Below, piece after piece: positions 28,950-37,621 of a DNA stretch of 64,000 bases (its first letter is position 1; every line of letters starts with the position of its first letter). The stretch comes from Streptomyces sp. MUM 203J. Lineage in GTDB: Bacteria; Actinomycetota; Actinomycetes; Streptomycetales; Streptomycetaceae. Under the pieces are notes generated by a model, which saw nothing but the letters and a program-made list of their open reading frames with translations, was not told the origin of the DNA and ran no database searches. The stretch is from the NCBI RefSeq assembly GCF_022414595.1, contig NZ_JADWYO010000015.1, positions 32,786 through 96,785 of the forward strand. The letters are read 5' to 3'. The position numbers and the translations under genes are program-made.

Positions 28950-30416
28950 GTGGGAACGTCGGGCGTGGACCTCGTGCTGCCGCTGGTACTGCTCGCCGCG
29001 GTCGTCGCCGTCGCGGCCTACACGTACCTGACACGCCGCCGCCGCACCACCACCCGCACCACCCCGCACGGCGGAGTCCCGGTCCCGGAGGTCGCGGAGC
29101 TGGACGCCAGGTCGCGCGACGCGCTCGTCGCGACGGACGACGCGGTACGCACCAGCCGCGAGGAGCTGGGCTTCGCGGTGGCGCTGGCCGGACACACCGC
29201 GGCGCGCCGCTGCGCGGAGGCGCTGGCGCACGCGGAGGCCGAGCTGACGGCGGCGTTCCACCTGCGCCAGGAGGTGGACGACGCACGGCTCGAGGACGAG
29301 GTGGCGCGGCGGACGATGCTCGAGGAGGTGCTGGCGCGCTGCGCCGAGGCGGACGCGGCCCTGGACGACGCGGCCCCGGACGCCGACGCCCTGCGCGGGC
29401 TGCCGGGCGCCGCCCCCGAGGCCGTGGGCGCCGCGCGGCGGCTGCACGGGGAACTGGACGCCCGGCTCGGGACGGCCGAGGCGGCTCTGGTGGCGATACG
29501 GCGGCGGTACGCCGAGTCCGCGGCGGCCCCTGTGGCGACGGCACCGGAACAGGCCCGGGCCCGGCTGGACTTCGCGGCGGACCGGCTGGCGCGGGCACTC
29601 GCGCCCGGCGCGGACGCGGTGCGGGAGCTGCGTGCCGCCGAGGGAGCGCTGGACCAGGCGGCGCGCCTGGTGGAGGCGGTGGACCGGCGGGCCATGGAGC
29701 TGGCGGAGTCGGCGGGGCGGCTGCCGGGGGCGCTGGCCGAGGCGGAGGCCGACCTGGCGGCGGCGCAGAAGGTGCTGGCCGGGGTGGCGGAGACCGAGCT
29801 GGTGGAGTGGATGAGCCGGGCCGATCTGCGGGGCCGTACGGCTCGGCTGGAGGCGGTGCTCGGAGACGTACGGCAGTCGGTCGAAGCGGACCGGCACGAC
29901 CCGGTGGACGCGCTGCGCCGGGTGTGCGAGGCGGACGCGGCGCTGGACGCGGCCCTCGCGGAGGTGCGGGGCCCCGGCGAGGTCGCGCGGCGGGCGCGGG
30001 CCTTCCTCGGGCTGGCGCTGCTGTCGGCACGCTCGGCGGTGGGCGCGGCCGGGGAGTACGTGGCGACGCACCGGGGCGTGGTGCGCTCCCCCGCCCGGAC
30101 CCGGCTGGCGGAGGCGCGGCGGCAGCTCGCGGAGGCCGAGACGGCGGTGGGGGCGGAGACCCTGGAGCACCGGGAGGACGCGCTGCCGCTGGCGCAGGGG
30201 GCGGATGGTCTGGCCCGCTCGGCGCAGGCCCTGGCCGAGCAGGACGTACGGCTCCACGGGCCGCCGCCCGCGACGGCGACCGGCCCGGACCTGACCGCCC
30301 TGGCCGTCCTGGGCGGAATCCTCCTTCCCGGGGGCGGCCCGGCCCGCTTCGGGGGCCCGGCGACCCGGGGGCGGACGGCAGCGGGGCCCGGCAACCCGTC
30401 AGGAGAGGTGTCATGA
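28950..30416 (+). CDS. Membrane-anchored coiled-coil protein coupled to PspA
   Basis: About 488 residues from a GTG at 28950. A single N-terminal membrane helix (LVLPLVLLAAVVAVAAYTYL) is followed by RRRR, then some 400 residues of very Ala/Arg/Glu-rich heptad-like sequence predicted to be helical bundles or coiled coil (for example AEAELTAAFHLRQEVDDA). The C-terminus is Pro/Gly-rich (GGILLPGGGPARFGG). The stop overlaps the pspA start (ATGA). The arrangement suggests a membrane scaffold working with the PspA-like protein in envelope stress. I do not recognise a named domain beyond this; the role is inferred from context. Confidence 0.8.
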   Translation: MGTSGVDLVLPLVLLAAVVAVAAYTYLTRRRRTTTRTTPHGGVPVPEVAELDARSRDALVATDDAVRTSREELGFAVALAGHTAARRCAEALAHAEAELTAAFHLRQEVDDARLEDEVARRTMLEEVLARCAEADAALDDAAPDADALRGLPGAAPEAVGAARRLHGELDARLGTAEAALVAIRRRYAESAAAPVATAPEQARARLDFAADRLARALAPGADAVRELRAAEGALDQAARLVEAVDRRAMELAESAGRLPGALAEAEADLAAAQKVLAGVAETELVEWMSRADLRGRTARLEAVLGDVRQSVEADRHDPVDALRRVCEADAALDAALAEVRGPGEVARRARAFLGLALLSARSAVGAAGEYVATHRGVVRSPARTRLAEARRQLAEAETAVGAETLEHREDALPLAQGADGLARSAQALAEQDVRLHGPPPATATGPDLTALAVLGGILLPGGGPARFGGPATRGRTAAGPGNPSGEVS

Positions 30417-31129
30417 CCCAGCACTCCATCCTCGCCCGCGTCTCCCGGCTGGCGAAGGCCGAGGTCACCGCGCTGCTCAAACAGGCCGAGGACCCCGAGC
30501 GGCTGTACGAGCAGCTCGTCCGCGAGTACACGGACACCGTCCGGGCGGCGGAGGCCGCCGTGGCGGCGGCGGCCGTCGACCTGCGCCTGCTGGAGGCGGA
30601 CCACCAGGAGGACGTGGAAGCGGCCCGGGGGTGGGGCGAGCGGGCGCGGGAGGCCAGTGCGAAGGCCGACGAGCTGCGCGCGGCCCAGCGGGCGGGGCTG
30701 GCCGACCGGTTCGACCACCTGGCGAAGGTGGCGCTGGGCCACCAGCTCCGGGCGGAGCGGGACGCCTGGGCGGCCGAGCCGCTGATCGCCTCGCAGCGGG
30801 ACGCGCTGGCCCTGCTGGAGGCGGGCCTGGGCCGGGTGCGGGAGCGGCTGGCCGAACTGCACGCGCACCGCGACGAGCCCGCGGCCCGCGCCCGCCGTGA
30901 CGCGGCGGCCCGCACCCGGATGCTGGACGCGCTGCGCGGCGTGGACCTGCTGGACCCGGCGGGCGAGCTGCGGCGGTTCGCGGACAAGGTGCGCCGGGAG
31001 GAGGCGAAGGCCCTCGGCAAGCAGGAGATCGCGGTGTCCTCCCTGGACACCCAGTTCGAACGGACCGACACCCTGGCCGACCCGGCGGAGATCGAGTCCC
31101 GCCTGGCCGCGCTCAAGTCGGCGGGCTGA
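30413..31129 (+). CDS. pspA: PspA/IM30 family protein
   Basis: A 238-residue, almost wholly helical protein of the PspA/Vipp1 type that binds and stabilises stressed membranes. The N-terminal amphipathic helix (SILARVSRLAKAEVTALLKQ) is followed by AEDPERLYEQLVREYTDTV, the equivalent of the family's DP..L-Q-I/R-E block. A long charged hairpin continues through LRLLEADHQEDVEAARGW and ALLEAGLGRVRERLAELHAH, and the end SSLDTQFERTD with LADPAEIESRLAALK corresponds to the last helix. Its start is coupled to the membrane-anchored coiled-coil gene. Confidence 0.88.
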   Translation: MTQHSILARVSRLAKAEVTALLKQAEDPERLYEQLVREYTDTVRAAEAAVAAAAVDLRLLEADHQEDVEAARGWGERAREASAKADELRAAQRAGLADRFDHLAKVALGHQLRAERDAWAAEPLIASQRDALALLEAGLGRVRERLAELHAHRDEPAARARRDAAARTRMLDALRGVDLLDPAGELRRFADKVRREEAKALGKQEIAVSSLDTQFERTDTLADPAEIESRLAALKSAG

Positions 31130-31508
31130 ACGACCGGGGCGCACCGCGTGCGCGGGCCGGGGCGGCGCCCTGACCGGCGCTTCGTCGGGGGCGCCGCGCC
31201 CTCCGGCGGATAGGGCGAGGTCGCTGCGGGGCCTCACCTCCTCACGGCGACGCCTGCGGGCCCAGGCTCAGGGCGGGTGTCGGCACCGCCGGAGCCGGGG
31301 GCGCCCCTCCGCGCGCTTCTCCGCTGCGGGCGCACGACCACAGGTCTCGCTGTGGGGAGTCGTTTCCGCGGGGCGACGGGGTGTCCCTGCTCAAGCGAGG
31401 ACGAGAACCCGGGAAGGGCGCGGCGGAACGGGCCTGCGGCCGGGCAGCCCGCGCTCCGGCCCCACCCCGCACGGGCCGCACCGGCCGGCACCCGCCGCGC
31501 TCGCAGCC
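31130..31508. other. Convergent intergenic region of about 380 bp
   Basis: Between convergent pspA and the SpoIIE phosphatase gene. Apart from the hairpin annotated separately, frames are open by GC bias but lack ribosome sites; no gene or mobile remnant recognised. Confidence 0.5.
31162..31197 (+). terminator. Hairpin terminator after pspA
   Basis: GCGGCGCCC (31162-31170) pairs with GGGCGCCGC (31189-31197), a perfect 9-bp stem with an 18-nt loop, starting 33 nt after the pspA stop. Confidence 0.55.
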
Positions 31509-34073
31509 TCAGTCCCCGAACATGTCCAGCAGCTCGTCCACCGTCGGTTCCCGCACCGCGCCCCCGTCGTCCGGCAGCGCCAGTTCGAACCACACGGTCT
31601 TGCCCCGCGGAGTCCGCCGGGACCCCCAGCCGGCGCTGAGCATGCCGACCAGCTGGAGTCCCCGCCCGCCCTCGTCCTCCGCGCGGGCGCGGCGTCGCCG
31701 CGGCTGGACGAACCCCGCGTCCCACACCTCGCACACCAGCGTGCGGTCCCGCAGCAGCCGCAGCCGGATCTCGCCCTCCCCGTACCGCAGGGCGTTGGTG
31801 ACGAGTTCGCTGACGAGCAGTTCGACCGTGTCCACCAGCGGGTCGAGCCCCCAGGCCGCCAGCCGGTCCCGGGCCAGTTCCCGGGCCCGCCCCACCGAGC
31901 GGGGCTCGCGCGGCAGCCTCCAGTCCCCGACGGACTCGGCGGGCATGCCCCGGATACGGGCCATGAGCAGGGCGATGTCGTCCTGGCCGTGCCGGGTGTC
32001 GAGGGTGCCCAGCACGTGGTCGCAGACGTCCTCCAGCGGCCGCCCGGAACGCGCGAGCGCACGCCGGAACGCCTCCAGGCCCTCGTCCAGCGGGTGGTCG
32101 CGGGACTCGACGAGCCCGTCCGTGTAGAGGGCCAGCAGCGCCCCCTCGGGCAGCTCGACCTCGACCTCCTCGAACGGCTCCCCGCCCACCCCGAGCGGCA
32201 TCCCCGGCGGTACGTCGAGGAGCAGCGCCTCCTCGCCCGGCTCGACCAGCACGGGCGGCAGATGGCCCGCGTTGGCGAACGTACAGCGCCTGGTGACCGC
32301 GTCGTACACGGCGTAGACGCAGGTCGCGAGATACACCTCGGACAGCTCGGGCCCCTTGGTGCGGGCCCGCGGGGAGGGCGCGCCGAGGCCGCGGGCGATC
32401 TCGTCCAGGTGGGACAGCACCTCGGCGGGTTCCAGGTCGAGCTGCGCGAGGGTCCGTACGGCGGTGCGGAGTTCGCCCATCGCGACGGCGGCGCGCAGTC
32501 CGCGCCCCATGACGTCACCGACGACGAGCGCCGTGCGGTGTCCGGGCAGTTCGATGACGTCGAACCAGTCGCCGCCGACCTCGTTGGCGGCGTTGCCCGG
32601 CAGGTAGCGGCAGGCGATGTCCAGGCCGGCCGCCTCGGGGTCGCCGGGCGGCAGGAGGCTGCGCTGCAGTATCAGGGCGCGCTCGTGTTCGCGGCGGTAG
32701 AGGCGGGCGTTGTCGATGCAGACGGCCGCGCGGGCGGCCAGCTCGACGGCGAGCGCCCGGTCACGCTCCCCGAAGGGCTCGCTGCCCTTGGCCCGGGAGA
32801 ACTGGACGAGTCCTATGACGGTGTCGTGGGCGACCATCGGCACGACGAGCGTGGAGTGCACGATCCCCCCGTCCGCACCGGGCACCAGGGTGAGCCGCCC
32901 GGTCCGCAGGGCCTTGGCGCAGGCCGAGTTGAACGCGTACCGGTGCACGGCCCCCACGTGCGCGGGCTTCCCGCCGCCTTCCCCCGCGCAGCACTCGCCC
33001 CACACCCGCCGCTCCCCACCGCTCCCGGCCGTCGCGGGCACGGCCGGGGCGTCCGAGACGGCACTGGCGAAGGCGACCCGCCGGAGCTGGGCGGTGTGGC
33101 CGGCCGGCCGGCCCGGCGGGGGCTCGTCACCGCTGAGCAGCCCCTGGTACAGGTCGACGGACGCCAGGTCGCAGAAGCCGGGGACGGCCACGTCGAGCAG
33201 GTCGCGGGCGGTGGTCTCCAGGTCCAGGGAGTTGCCGATGCGGGCGCTGGCCTCGTCCAGAAGCGCCAGGTTGCGGCGGGCTCTGGCGGCCTCGCGCGCC
33301 GCGTTGTGGCGCCGCGTCACATCGATGCCGAGTCCGGCGACGCCGACCGGGCGCCCGGAGCCGCTGTGCACCCGGTAGAGGCTGATGGACCAGTGGCGGC
33401 GCTCGCTCCCGCCGGGCACCGCGCCGACGATCTGGAGGTCTGTGACGGATTCCCCGGTCGCCAGCACCTTCCGGAGCGCGTCGGTCATCCGGTCCGCCTC
33501 CTGCCGGGGCAGGTAGTCGTGCACGGTCCGCCCCTGGTGGTCGGCGGCGGTGCCGCCGAAGACCGTGGCGAACCGCTGGTTGGCCCGCTGGACCGTCAGG
33601 TCCGTACCGAACAGCAGAAACCCGAAGGGTGATTGGCCGAAAATGGCTTGCGACGAGGCCAGGTCGGTCTCTATTCGGCGTAGTGCACGTACGTCGAACG
33701 CGACACAGAGCGCCCCGCGTTCGCCGTGCTCGGACTCGGTCGGCATGACGTACACCTCGGCCAGGCCGTGGGCGAACCGCTCTCCGGGGATGCGGAAGGG
33801 GACGAGCCCGGTCCACTCCTTGCCGTCGAGCACCTCCGCGACCTTCCGGTGCCCGCGCGGGCGCAACTCCGAGGGGATCAGCGCCTCGACCGGGTCCATC
33901 CCGCGGACCTCGCCGGCCGAGAGGCCGAACATCTCGGCTGCCCGCAGGCTCCAGTGGTCGACGAGCCCGTCGGGGCCGATGGAGAAGGACGCGACTCTGA
34001 TGTAGTCGTAGATCGAGCCAGGCGGGCTGCTCTGCCACATGACGCCGTTCGCCGTCTCAGGTGTCTCGCTCAC
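31509..34073 (-). CDS. PAS-GAF-SpoIIE phosphatase with C-terminal anti-sigma HATPase domain
   Basis: An 854-residue soluble regulator. Domains in order: a PAS near 20-130 (SIYDYIRVASFSIGPDG), a second PAS near 135-265 (FGQSPFGFLLFGTDL), GAF near 275-460, a SpoIIE/PP2C phosphatase near 470-690 and a GHKL ATPase near 700-850. Phosphatase metal residues are in GNEVGGDWFDV-like NEVGGDWFDVIEL, VVGDVMGRG, LYTDGLVESRD and HGQDDIALL. The ATPase has the N-box LVSELVTNALRYG and GGRGLQLVG. Such fusions dephosphorylate anti-anti-sigma factors and may also bind sigma or anti-anti-sigma partners. No STAS gene is adjacent. No membrane span, so signals are likely cytosolic. Confidence 0.93.
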   Translation of the reverse strand: MSETPETANGVMWQSSPPGSIYDYIRVASFSIGPDGLVDHWSLRAAEMFGLSAGEVRGMDPVEALIPSELRPRGHRKVAEVLDGKEWTGLVPFRIPGERFAHGLAEVYVMPTESEHGERGALCVAFDVRALRRIETDLASSQAIFGQSPFGFLLFGTDLTVQRANQRFATVFGGTAADHQGRTVHDYLPRQEADRMTDALRKVLATGESVTDLQIVGAVPGGSERRHWSISLYRVHSGSGRPVGVAGLGIDVTRRHNAAREAARARRNLALLDEASARIGNSLDLETTARDLLDVAVPGFCDLASVDLYQGLLSGDEPPPGRPAGHTAQLRRVAFASAVSDAPAVPATAGSGGERRVWGECCAGEGGGKPAHVGAVHRYAFNSACAKALRTGRLTLVPGADGGIVHSTLVVPMVAHDTVIGLVQFSRAKGSEPFGERDRALAVELAARAAVCIDNARLYRREHERALILQRSLLPPGDPEAAGLDIACRYLPGNAANEVGGDWFDVIELPGHRTALVVGDVMGRGLRAAVAMGELRTAVRTLAQLDLEPAEVLSHLDEIARGLGAPSPRARTKGPELSEVYLATCVYAVYDAVTRRCTFANAGHLPPVLVEPGEEALLLDVPPGMPLGVGGEPFEEVEVELPEGALLALYTDGLVESRDHPLDEGLEAFRRALARSGRPLEDVCDHVLGTLDTRHGQDDIALLMARIRGMPAESVGDWRLPREPRSVGRARELARDRLAAWGLDPLVDTVELLVSELVTNALRYGEGEIRLRLLRDRTLVCEVWDAGFVQPRRRRARAEDEGGRGLQLVGMLSAGWGSRRTPRGKTVWFELALPDDGGAVREPTVDELLDMFGD

Positions 34074-34221
34074 GCGACCGTCCCCTCCAGCTCACCGCAC
34101 CGGACCGGCCATTCCCGCAGTATTCAGCACTACGGCCCCCGTCGGCACGCCGTTCACGATCACAGGGTGGTCTCGTTGGCTTTCCGCCGAGCCGGAAGTG
34201 ATCGTTGTTCCTTCCCTGTTC

Positions 34222-34683
34222 CTAACCAGGGAGGGCCAGCTCGAACCACACCGTCTTGCCCGACCTGCCCTTACGCGTGCCCCAGCGGCGGGCGGAGCAG
34301 GCCACGAGCTGGAGCCCCCGGCCTCCCTCGTCCTCGGGCCCGGCGAGCCGCTCACGGGGCGGATCCGGAAGCGGATCGGAGACCTCCACGAGCAGCGCGG
34401 GGGACGGGTGCCCACCGTGCTCCGGGTGCGCCTCCGGCCACGGCTGCCCGTCGTGTTCCGGCGGGACGCGGAGGAGCCGTACCCCGATCGGCCCGTACGC
34501 GTACCGCAGGGAATTGGTCACCAGTTCGCTCACCAGCAGCACCGTCAGGTCGCCGAGGTCCTGCTCAAGCCGCCACGCGCGGAGGGTGTCACGGACGACG
34601 CGGCGGGCGGTGCGCACCGAGTCCGGCTCGGCGGGGAAGGTCCACTCGGCGCATGCGCCCTGGGTGTCGATCACGCGGCTCAC
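34222..34683 (-). CDS. ATP-binding protein, RsbW-like anti-sigma (GHKL) domain
   Basis: A stand-alone HATPase of about 153 residues starting at the GTG at 34683 (or 34674, which has the better-placed GGGGAAG site); the open frame extends to 34725 but that overlaps an inverted repeat. WTFPAEPDSVRTARRVVRDTL opens the domain; VLLVSELVTNSLRYAYG is the N-box, LLVEVSDPLPDPP the D-containing G1 region and EDEGGRGLQLV the G2 glycines, ending GKTVWFELALPG. The last 40 residues are nearly the same as the C-terminal domain of the SpoIIE protein encoded just downstream, suggesting duplication or exchange. Likely a serine kinase/anti-sigma partner. Confidence 0.85.
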   Translation of the reverse strand: MSRVIDTQGACAEWTFPAEPDSVRTARRVVRDTLRAWRLEQDLGDLTVLLVSELVTNSLRYAYGPIGVRLLRVPPEHDGQPWPEAHPEHGGHPSPALLVEVSDPLPDPPRERLAGPEDEGGRGLQLVACSARRWGTRKGRSGKTVWFELALPG

Positions 34684-34721
34684 TTCCCCGGCTCTTCCCC
34701 CGGCCCACGAGCAGGCCCACG

Positions 34722-34771
34722 CCACGCCCGATTCGGGCGGGTTAATCCCTAGATACCCGAATCGGGCGTGG
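34722..34771. promoter_or_regulatory. Perfect 16-bp inverted repeat between the Nudix and HATPase genes
   Basis: Arms 34722-34737 and 34756-34771 are exact complements, separated by 18 nt that include TTAATCCCTAGATA. It begins 11 nt after the Nudix gene stop (34783) on the minus strand and ends about 39 nt before the HATPase GTG at 34683. It could terminate the Nudix transcript or be an operator/attenuator for the HATPase gene. Confidence 0.65.
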
Positions 34772-34782
34772 ACTATCGCATG

Positions 34783-35196
34783 TCAGGAGGAAGCGTCAGA
34801 AGGGAGGAGGCGCACGGCCTCACGGACCGCGGGAACATCCTGATCCAGCCACTCCACGCTGTCCCATTCATGACGGGCCAGCCAGCGCAGCTCATCGTGG
34901 TCCTGGAGGGGGCGCGGCTCGCCGGAGCGCACCCGCGCGGTCCACACGCGCAGCACATAGCCCCGGCCGAGCGGCCACTCACCGGGGATCCGCTCACCCG
35001 GCTCCGCCTCGATGCCCAGCTCCTCGCGCAGCTCCCGCACGAGGGCCTCGCGCGGGCCCTCGCCGGCCTCCAGCTTGCCGCCGGGCAGCTCCCAGCGGCC
35101 GGCCAGCTCGGGGGGCGCACTTCGGCGCGCGGCCAACAGCCGCCCCTGGTGGTACACGGCTCCGGCGACCACCACACGATCCGTCACGTCCGTCAT
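34783..35196 (-). CDS. Nudix hydrolase (MutT-like)
   Basis: The 137-residue product contains a full Nudix box, GGKLEAGEGPREALVREL followed by REELGIE, matching GX5EX7REUXEEXGU and providing the Mg-binding glutamates. VVVAGAVYHQGRLLAARRS and AGRWELPGGK precede it, typical of (d)NTP pyrophosphohydrolases that clean the nucleotide pool (MutT/8-oxo-dGTP or CTP-type). The final segment PLQDHDELRWLARHEWDSVEWL resembles the MutT family end with WL. Exact substrate cannot be fixed. The ATG lacks a ribosome site and is preceded by a -10-like TACGCT 7 nt upstream. Confidence 0.92.
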   Translation of the reverse strand: MTDVTDRVVVAGAVYHQGRLLAARRSAPPELAGRWELPGGKLEAGEGPREALVRELREELGIEAEPGERIPGEWPLGRGYVLRVWTARVRSGEPRPLQDHDELRWLARHEWDSVEWLDQDVPAVREAVRLLPSDASS

Positions 35197-35203
35197 GCGC
35201 CGG

Positions 35204-35209
35204 AGCGTA
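35204..35209 (-). promoter_or_regulatory. -10 element of a probable leaderless Nudix gene promoter
   Basis: TACGCT on the minus strand, 7 nt before the ATG at 35196. Confidence 0.4.
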
Positions 35210-35241
35210 CCGGGCGGACACTCCGGCCACGGACGTACAGG

Positions 35242-35421
35242 TCAGCGCGCGGGTTCGCCGATGCGCTCGACCCAGTAGAGCTGCTTGTGTCCTCGCACGT
35301 CGAGCCGGTCGACGACCCGCTGCGCCTCGTCCCTCGTCGCGTACCGGCCCACCCGGTACTGGTTGCCGTTGTCGTCCTGCCGAATGACCTGCCAGAGCAG
35401 GGTCGTACTACTGTCAGGCAT
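35242..35421 (-). CDS. Small SPOR-like domain protein
   Basis: About 59 residues from an ATG at 35421 preceded by GGGGGGAG (a GTG at 35424 is adjacent). The sequence LLWQVIRQDDNGNQYRVGRYATRDEAQRVVDRL has the beta-alpha-beta spacing of SPOR-like domains: a strand with WQV, a YRVGRYATRDEA turn into helix, and a final strand KQLYWVERI. There is no signal peptide, so unlike classical SPOR proteins it is probably cytosolic. It lies 45 nt upstream of the Nudix gene. Similar tiny proteins are common in Streptomyces and their role is not known to me. Confidence 0.75.
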   Translation of the reverse strand: MPDSSTTLLWQVIRQDDNGNQYRVGRYATRDEAQRVVDRLDVRGHKQLYWVERIGEPAR

Positions 35422-35603
35422 CACGCCGCTCCCCCCGCCGGGTCGCACGTCTCCAAGGATTCCGATGAAACCGCAATCCGCATATGCCTGACCCTACGCC
35501 TGACCTTCACACAGCGGATACGGGTTTACACGAAGAGACACACTTCCAGCCAGGAGCCCTTGCCCAGGACTTGCCGATACGCGACCGGCGGCCCGTCAGG
35601 CGG

Positions 35604-36359
35604 TCAGCGCACCGGCAGGTGGTAGGCCACGCGGAAGCGGTCGGCCGGAATGACGACGTCGGCCGTCTCGACGGCCCGCCCCGACGCGAAGTACGTCCGC
35701 GCGACGACCATCACCACGTGCCCCGGCACCCCACCGAGGACCAGCAACTCCTCCGCCAGTCCGGGCCGGGCCCCCACCTCCTCGGTCACGTTGTCCACGA
35801 CCACGTCGATCGCGGCCATCCGGTCCACCACACCGCAGCCGCCGAGCGGCCCCTCCTCGGGCAGCATCACGGGTGTGCGGCCCGTGACGGCCAAGGGCTC
35901 CCAGGAGGTCGAGAGCATCACCGCCTCACCGCCGTCCCGGAAGACGTACCGCGTACGCATCACCGGGTCGGCGGGGGCGATGCCGAGCCGGACGGCCACG
36001 TCCGCGCTCGCGGCCTCCCGTTCACTGCCGGACTCCCAGGTGCCGCGCGCCCCGTCGGCCGCCTGCTCCTGGCGGAAGGGGTTGACGGAGCCGTTCGCGG
36101 GGCGGTAGCCGGAGCGGGAGATCCGGCGCGGCACGGGCCGCTCCCGCACGTACGTCCCCGATCCGGAGCGGCCCTCGACCAGCCCCTCGGCCATCAGCAC
36201 CTTGCGGGCCTCCAGCGCGACCGTGTCCGAGACGCCGTACTCCTCGCGGATGCGGGCCTGCGAGGGGAGCCGGGTGTGCGGCGGCAGCGAGCCGTTGACG
36301 ATCTTTTGCCGGAGATCGCTCGCCACGCGAAGATAGGCGGGCTGCTCACCGAATGTCAC
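35604..36359 (-). CDS. GntR-family transcriptional regulator with UTRA-type effector domain
   Basis: A 251-residue HutC-subfamily regulator. The winged helix is at about 8-75: YLRVASDLRQKIVNGSLPP, the RLPSQARIREEYGVSDTVAL helix pair and GLVEGRSGSGTYV wing. A linker of about 55 residues precedes the effector domain, where MRTRYVFRDGGEAVMLSTSWEP and ELLVLGGVPGHVVMVVARTYF are UTRA-like strands, ending FRVAYHLPVR. GGGAG lies before the GTG start. No metabolic operon is adjacent, so its ligand and targets are unknown; the regulated gene may be its own. Confidence 0.9.
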   Translation of the reverse strand: MTFGEQPAYLRVASDLRQKIVNGSLPPHTRLPSQARIREEYGVSDTVALEARKVLMAEGLVEGRSGSGTYVRERPVPRRISRSGYRPANGSVNPFRQEQAADGARGTWESGSEREAASADVAVRLGIAPADPVMRTRYVFRDGGEAVMLSTSWEPLAVTGRTPVMLPEEGPLGGCGVVDRMAAIDVVVDNVTEEVGARPGLAEELLVLGGVPGHVVMVVARTYFASGRAVETADVVIPADRFRVAYHLPVR

Positions 36360-36568
36360 TGGCCACTCCCATCAGGTTGACAGACAGCTACAGATTCGCA
36401 ACCCGATGTTGAGCGCCGCAAGCGTGGGCCAGAGTTTCACTCGAAGTGATGATGCCCAGTTTGAGGGCCTGCTTACCGAGGGTAGACCCCGGGCGGCCCA
36501 TCCTCGCTCGGACCGCCCGTCGCGGCCACCCGTCACGGATGGCCGCCCGGCCCGCCAGGCCCGCCCGC
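36360..36568. other. Intergenic region between two minus-strand genes
   Basis: Contains the GntR promoter: the 36370-36410 stretch is locally AT-rich, with repeated CTGT motifs on the minus strand (CTGTAGCTGTCTGTC) upstream of the GTG that could be a GntR operator. No coding frame supported. Confidence 0.35.
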
Positions 36569-37621
36569 TCAGTCCGCCTGCTCGCCCGGCGGTGTCGTCC
36601 CCAGGTTCAGCGCCTTGCGTACCTCCCGGCCGAGGTCCAGGGGCGCGGCGTCGTACGCCACGTCGTAGCGCTCCCAGTACGCGTCCGCGTCCGGCGCCGT
36701 GGCCGCCTTGGCCCACAGCCCGCGCGCCTTCGCCAGCTCCTCGCCCAGTTCCGCGACCGGCCCGGCCGCCGCCCCGGAGTAGGTGTGCCCCTTGAGCCGT
36801 TCGACCGCCGCGCCCAGGGCCTTCTCCATCCGTCCGGCCCACTGCGTGTTCGCCTTCAGGTCCGTGTCCGGGTCGGCCTCGGGCTGCTCGTAGCGCACCG
36901 CCTCGACCGGGTTCACGGCCTGGAGGAAGGTCAGCCGGCCGGGGTCGAGCGTGGTGGCGTCGGTGCGCAGCGAGCCGGTCAGCTTGCCCGAGCCGGCGGC
37001 CAGGGCGCAGGTCACCGTGCGGTCGTCGAGGGTGCGCCAGCTCTCCACGGTCGGGTGGAAGTAGTACGACACCGTGTCGGCGGGCAGCGCCCAGGTGTCC
37101 ATGGCGTAGTCCTCGTCCAGCTTGGCGCAGCGCTCCTCGGCCGCCTTCTCGATGGCGTCGGCACCGGGGTACTCGGAGCCCTGGAGACGGAACCGCCCGC
37201 TCACCTCGGCGTCGTGCGGCTCGTCGCACTCGACGTGCTTGACGCGCTCGACCTCCTGCTCTTCCACGACTCCGCCCGGCTGGTCGAAGCAGTCCCCGGC
37301 GCGCAGTCCGAAGGCGGATCCGCTGCTCGCGACCTCGTCCCGGACCTCCCGCAGCCCGTCCCACGCCTTCCCGAAGGCACCGGAGACCAGGCCGAGCGCG
37401 ATGAGCAGGGTGACGACGAGGGACAGCGAGGCACCGGCCACGGCCAGCCCTTTGCCGCGCTCGCCGCGGCGCTTGATCTGACGGAGCGCGACCGCCCCCA
37501 GGACCAGGCCGAGCGGGGGTATGAGACAGAGCAGACCGGTGACCAGGGAGGCGACGGCGAGCCCGTTGGTCCTGGCCGGGGCGGGGGCCGGAACCGGGGG
37601 CTGGGGATACGGCGATGACAC
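36569..37621 (-). CDS. DUF4190 domain membrane protein with septum-formation-like extracellular part
   Basis: About 350 residues from a GTG at 37621 with AGGAG about 10 nt upstream. A proline-rich leader is followed by two membrane spans typical of DUF4190 (NGLAVASLVTGLLCLIPPLGLVLGAVAL and GLAVAGASLSLVVTLLIALGLVSG, separated by a RQIKRRGERGK loop). The outside part begins with GLRAGDCFDQPG and VKHVECDEPHDAEVSGRF, the CF/V-x-C-x-x-PH pattern of the septum_form family of actinobacterial surface proteins. Three cysteines (GDCF, VECDE, EERCAKL, plus VTCALA) could form disulfides. Function unknown; a cell-surface role is inferred. Confidence 0.85.
   Translation of the reverse strand: MSSPYPQPPVPAPAPARTNGLAVASLVTGLLCLIPPLGLVLGAVALRQIKRRGERGKGLAVAGASLSLVVTLLIALGLVSGAFGKAWDGLREVRDEVASSGSAFGLRAGDCFDQPGGVVEEQEVERVKHVECDEPHDAEVSGRFRLQGSEYPGADAIEKAAEERCAKLDEDYAMDTWALPADTVSYYFHPTVESWRTLDDRTVTCALAAGSGKLTGSLRTDATTLDPGRLTFLQAVNPVEAVRYEQPEADPDTDLKANTQWAGRMEKALGAAVERLKGHTYSGAAAGPVAELGEELAKARGLWAKAATAPDADAYWERYDVAYDAAPLDLGREVRKALNLGTTPPGEQAD

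Noticed and set aside
29018..31237. Large minus-strand frames opposite the PspA operon
   Set aside because: Low-complexity Arg/Ala/Ser translations typical of GC-rich shadows; the plus-strand genes have coupling overlaps and family motifs.
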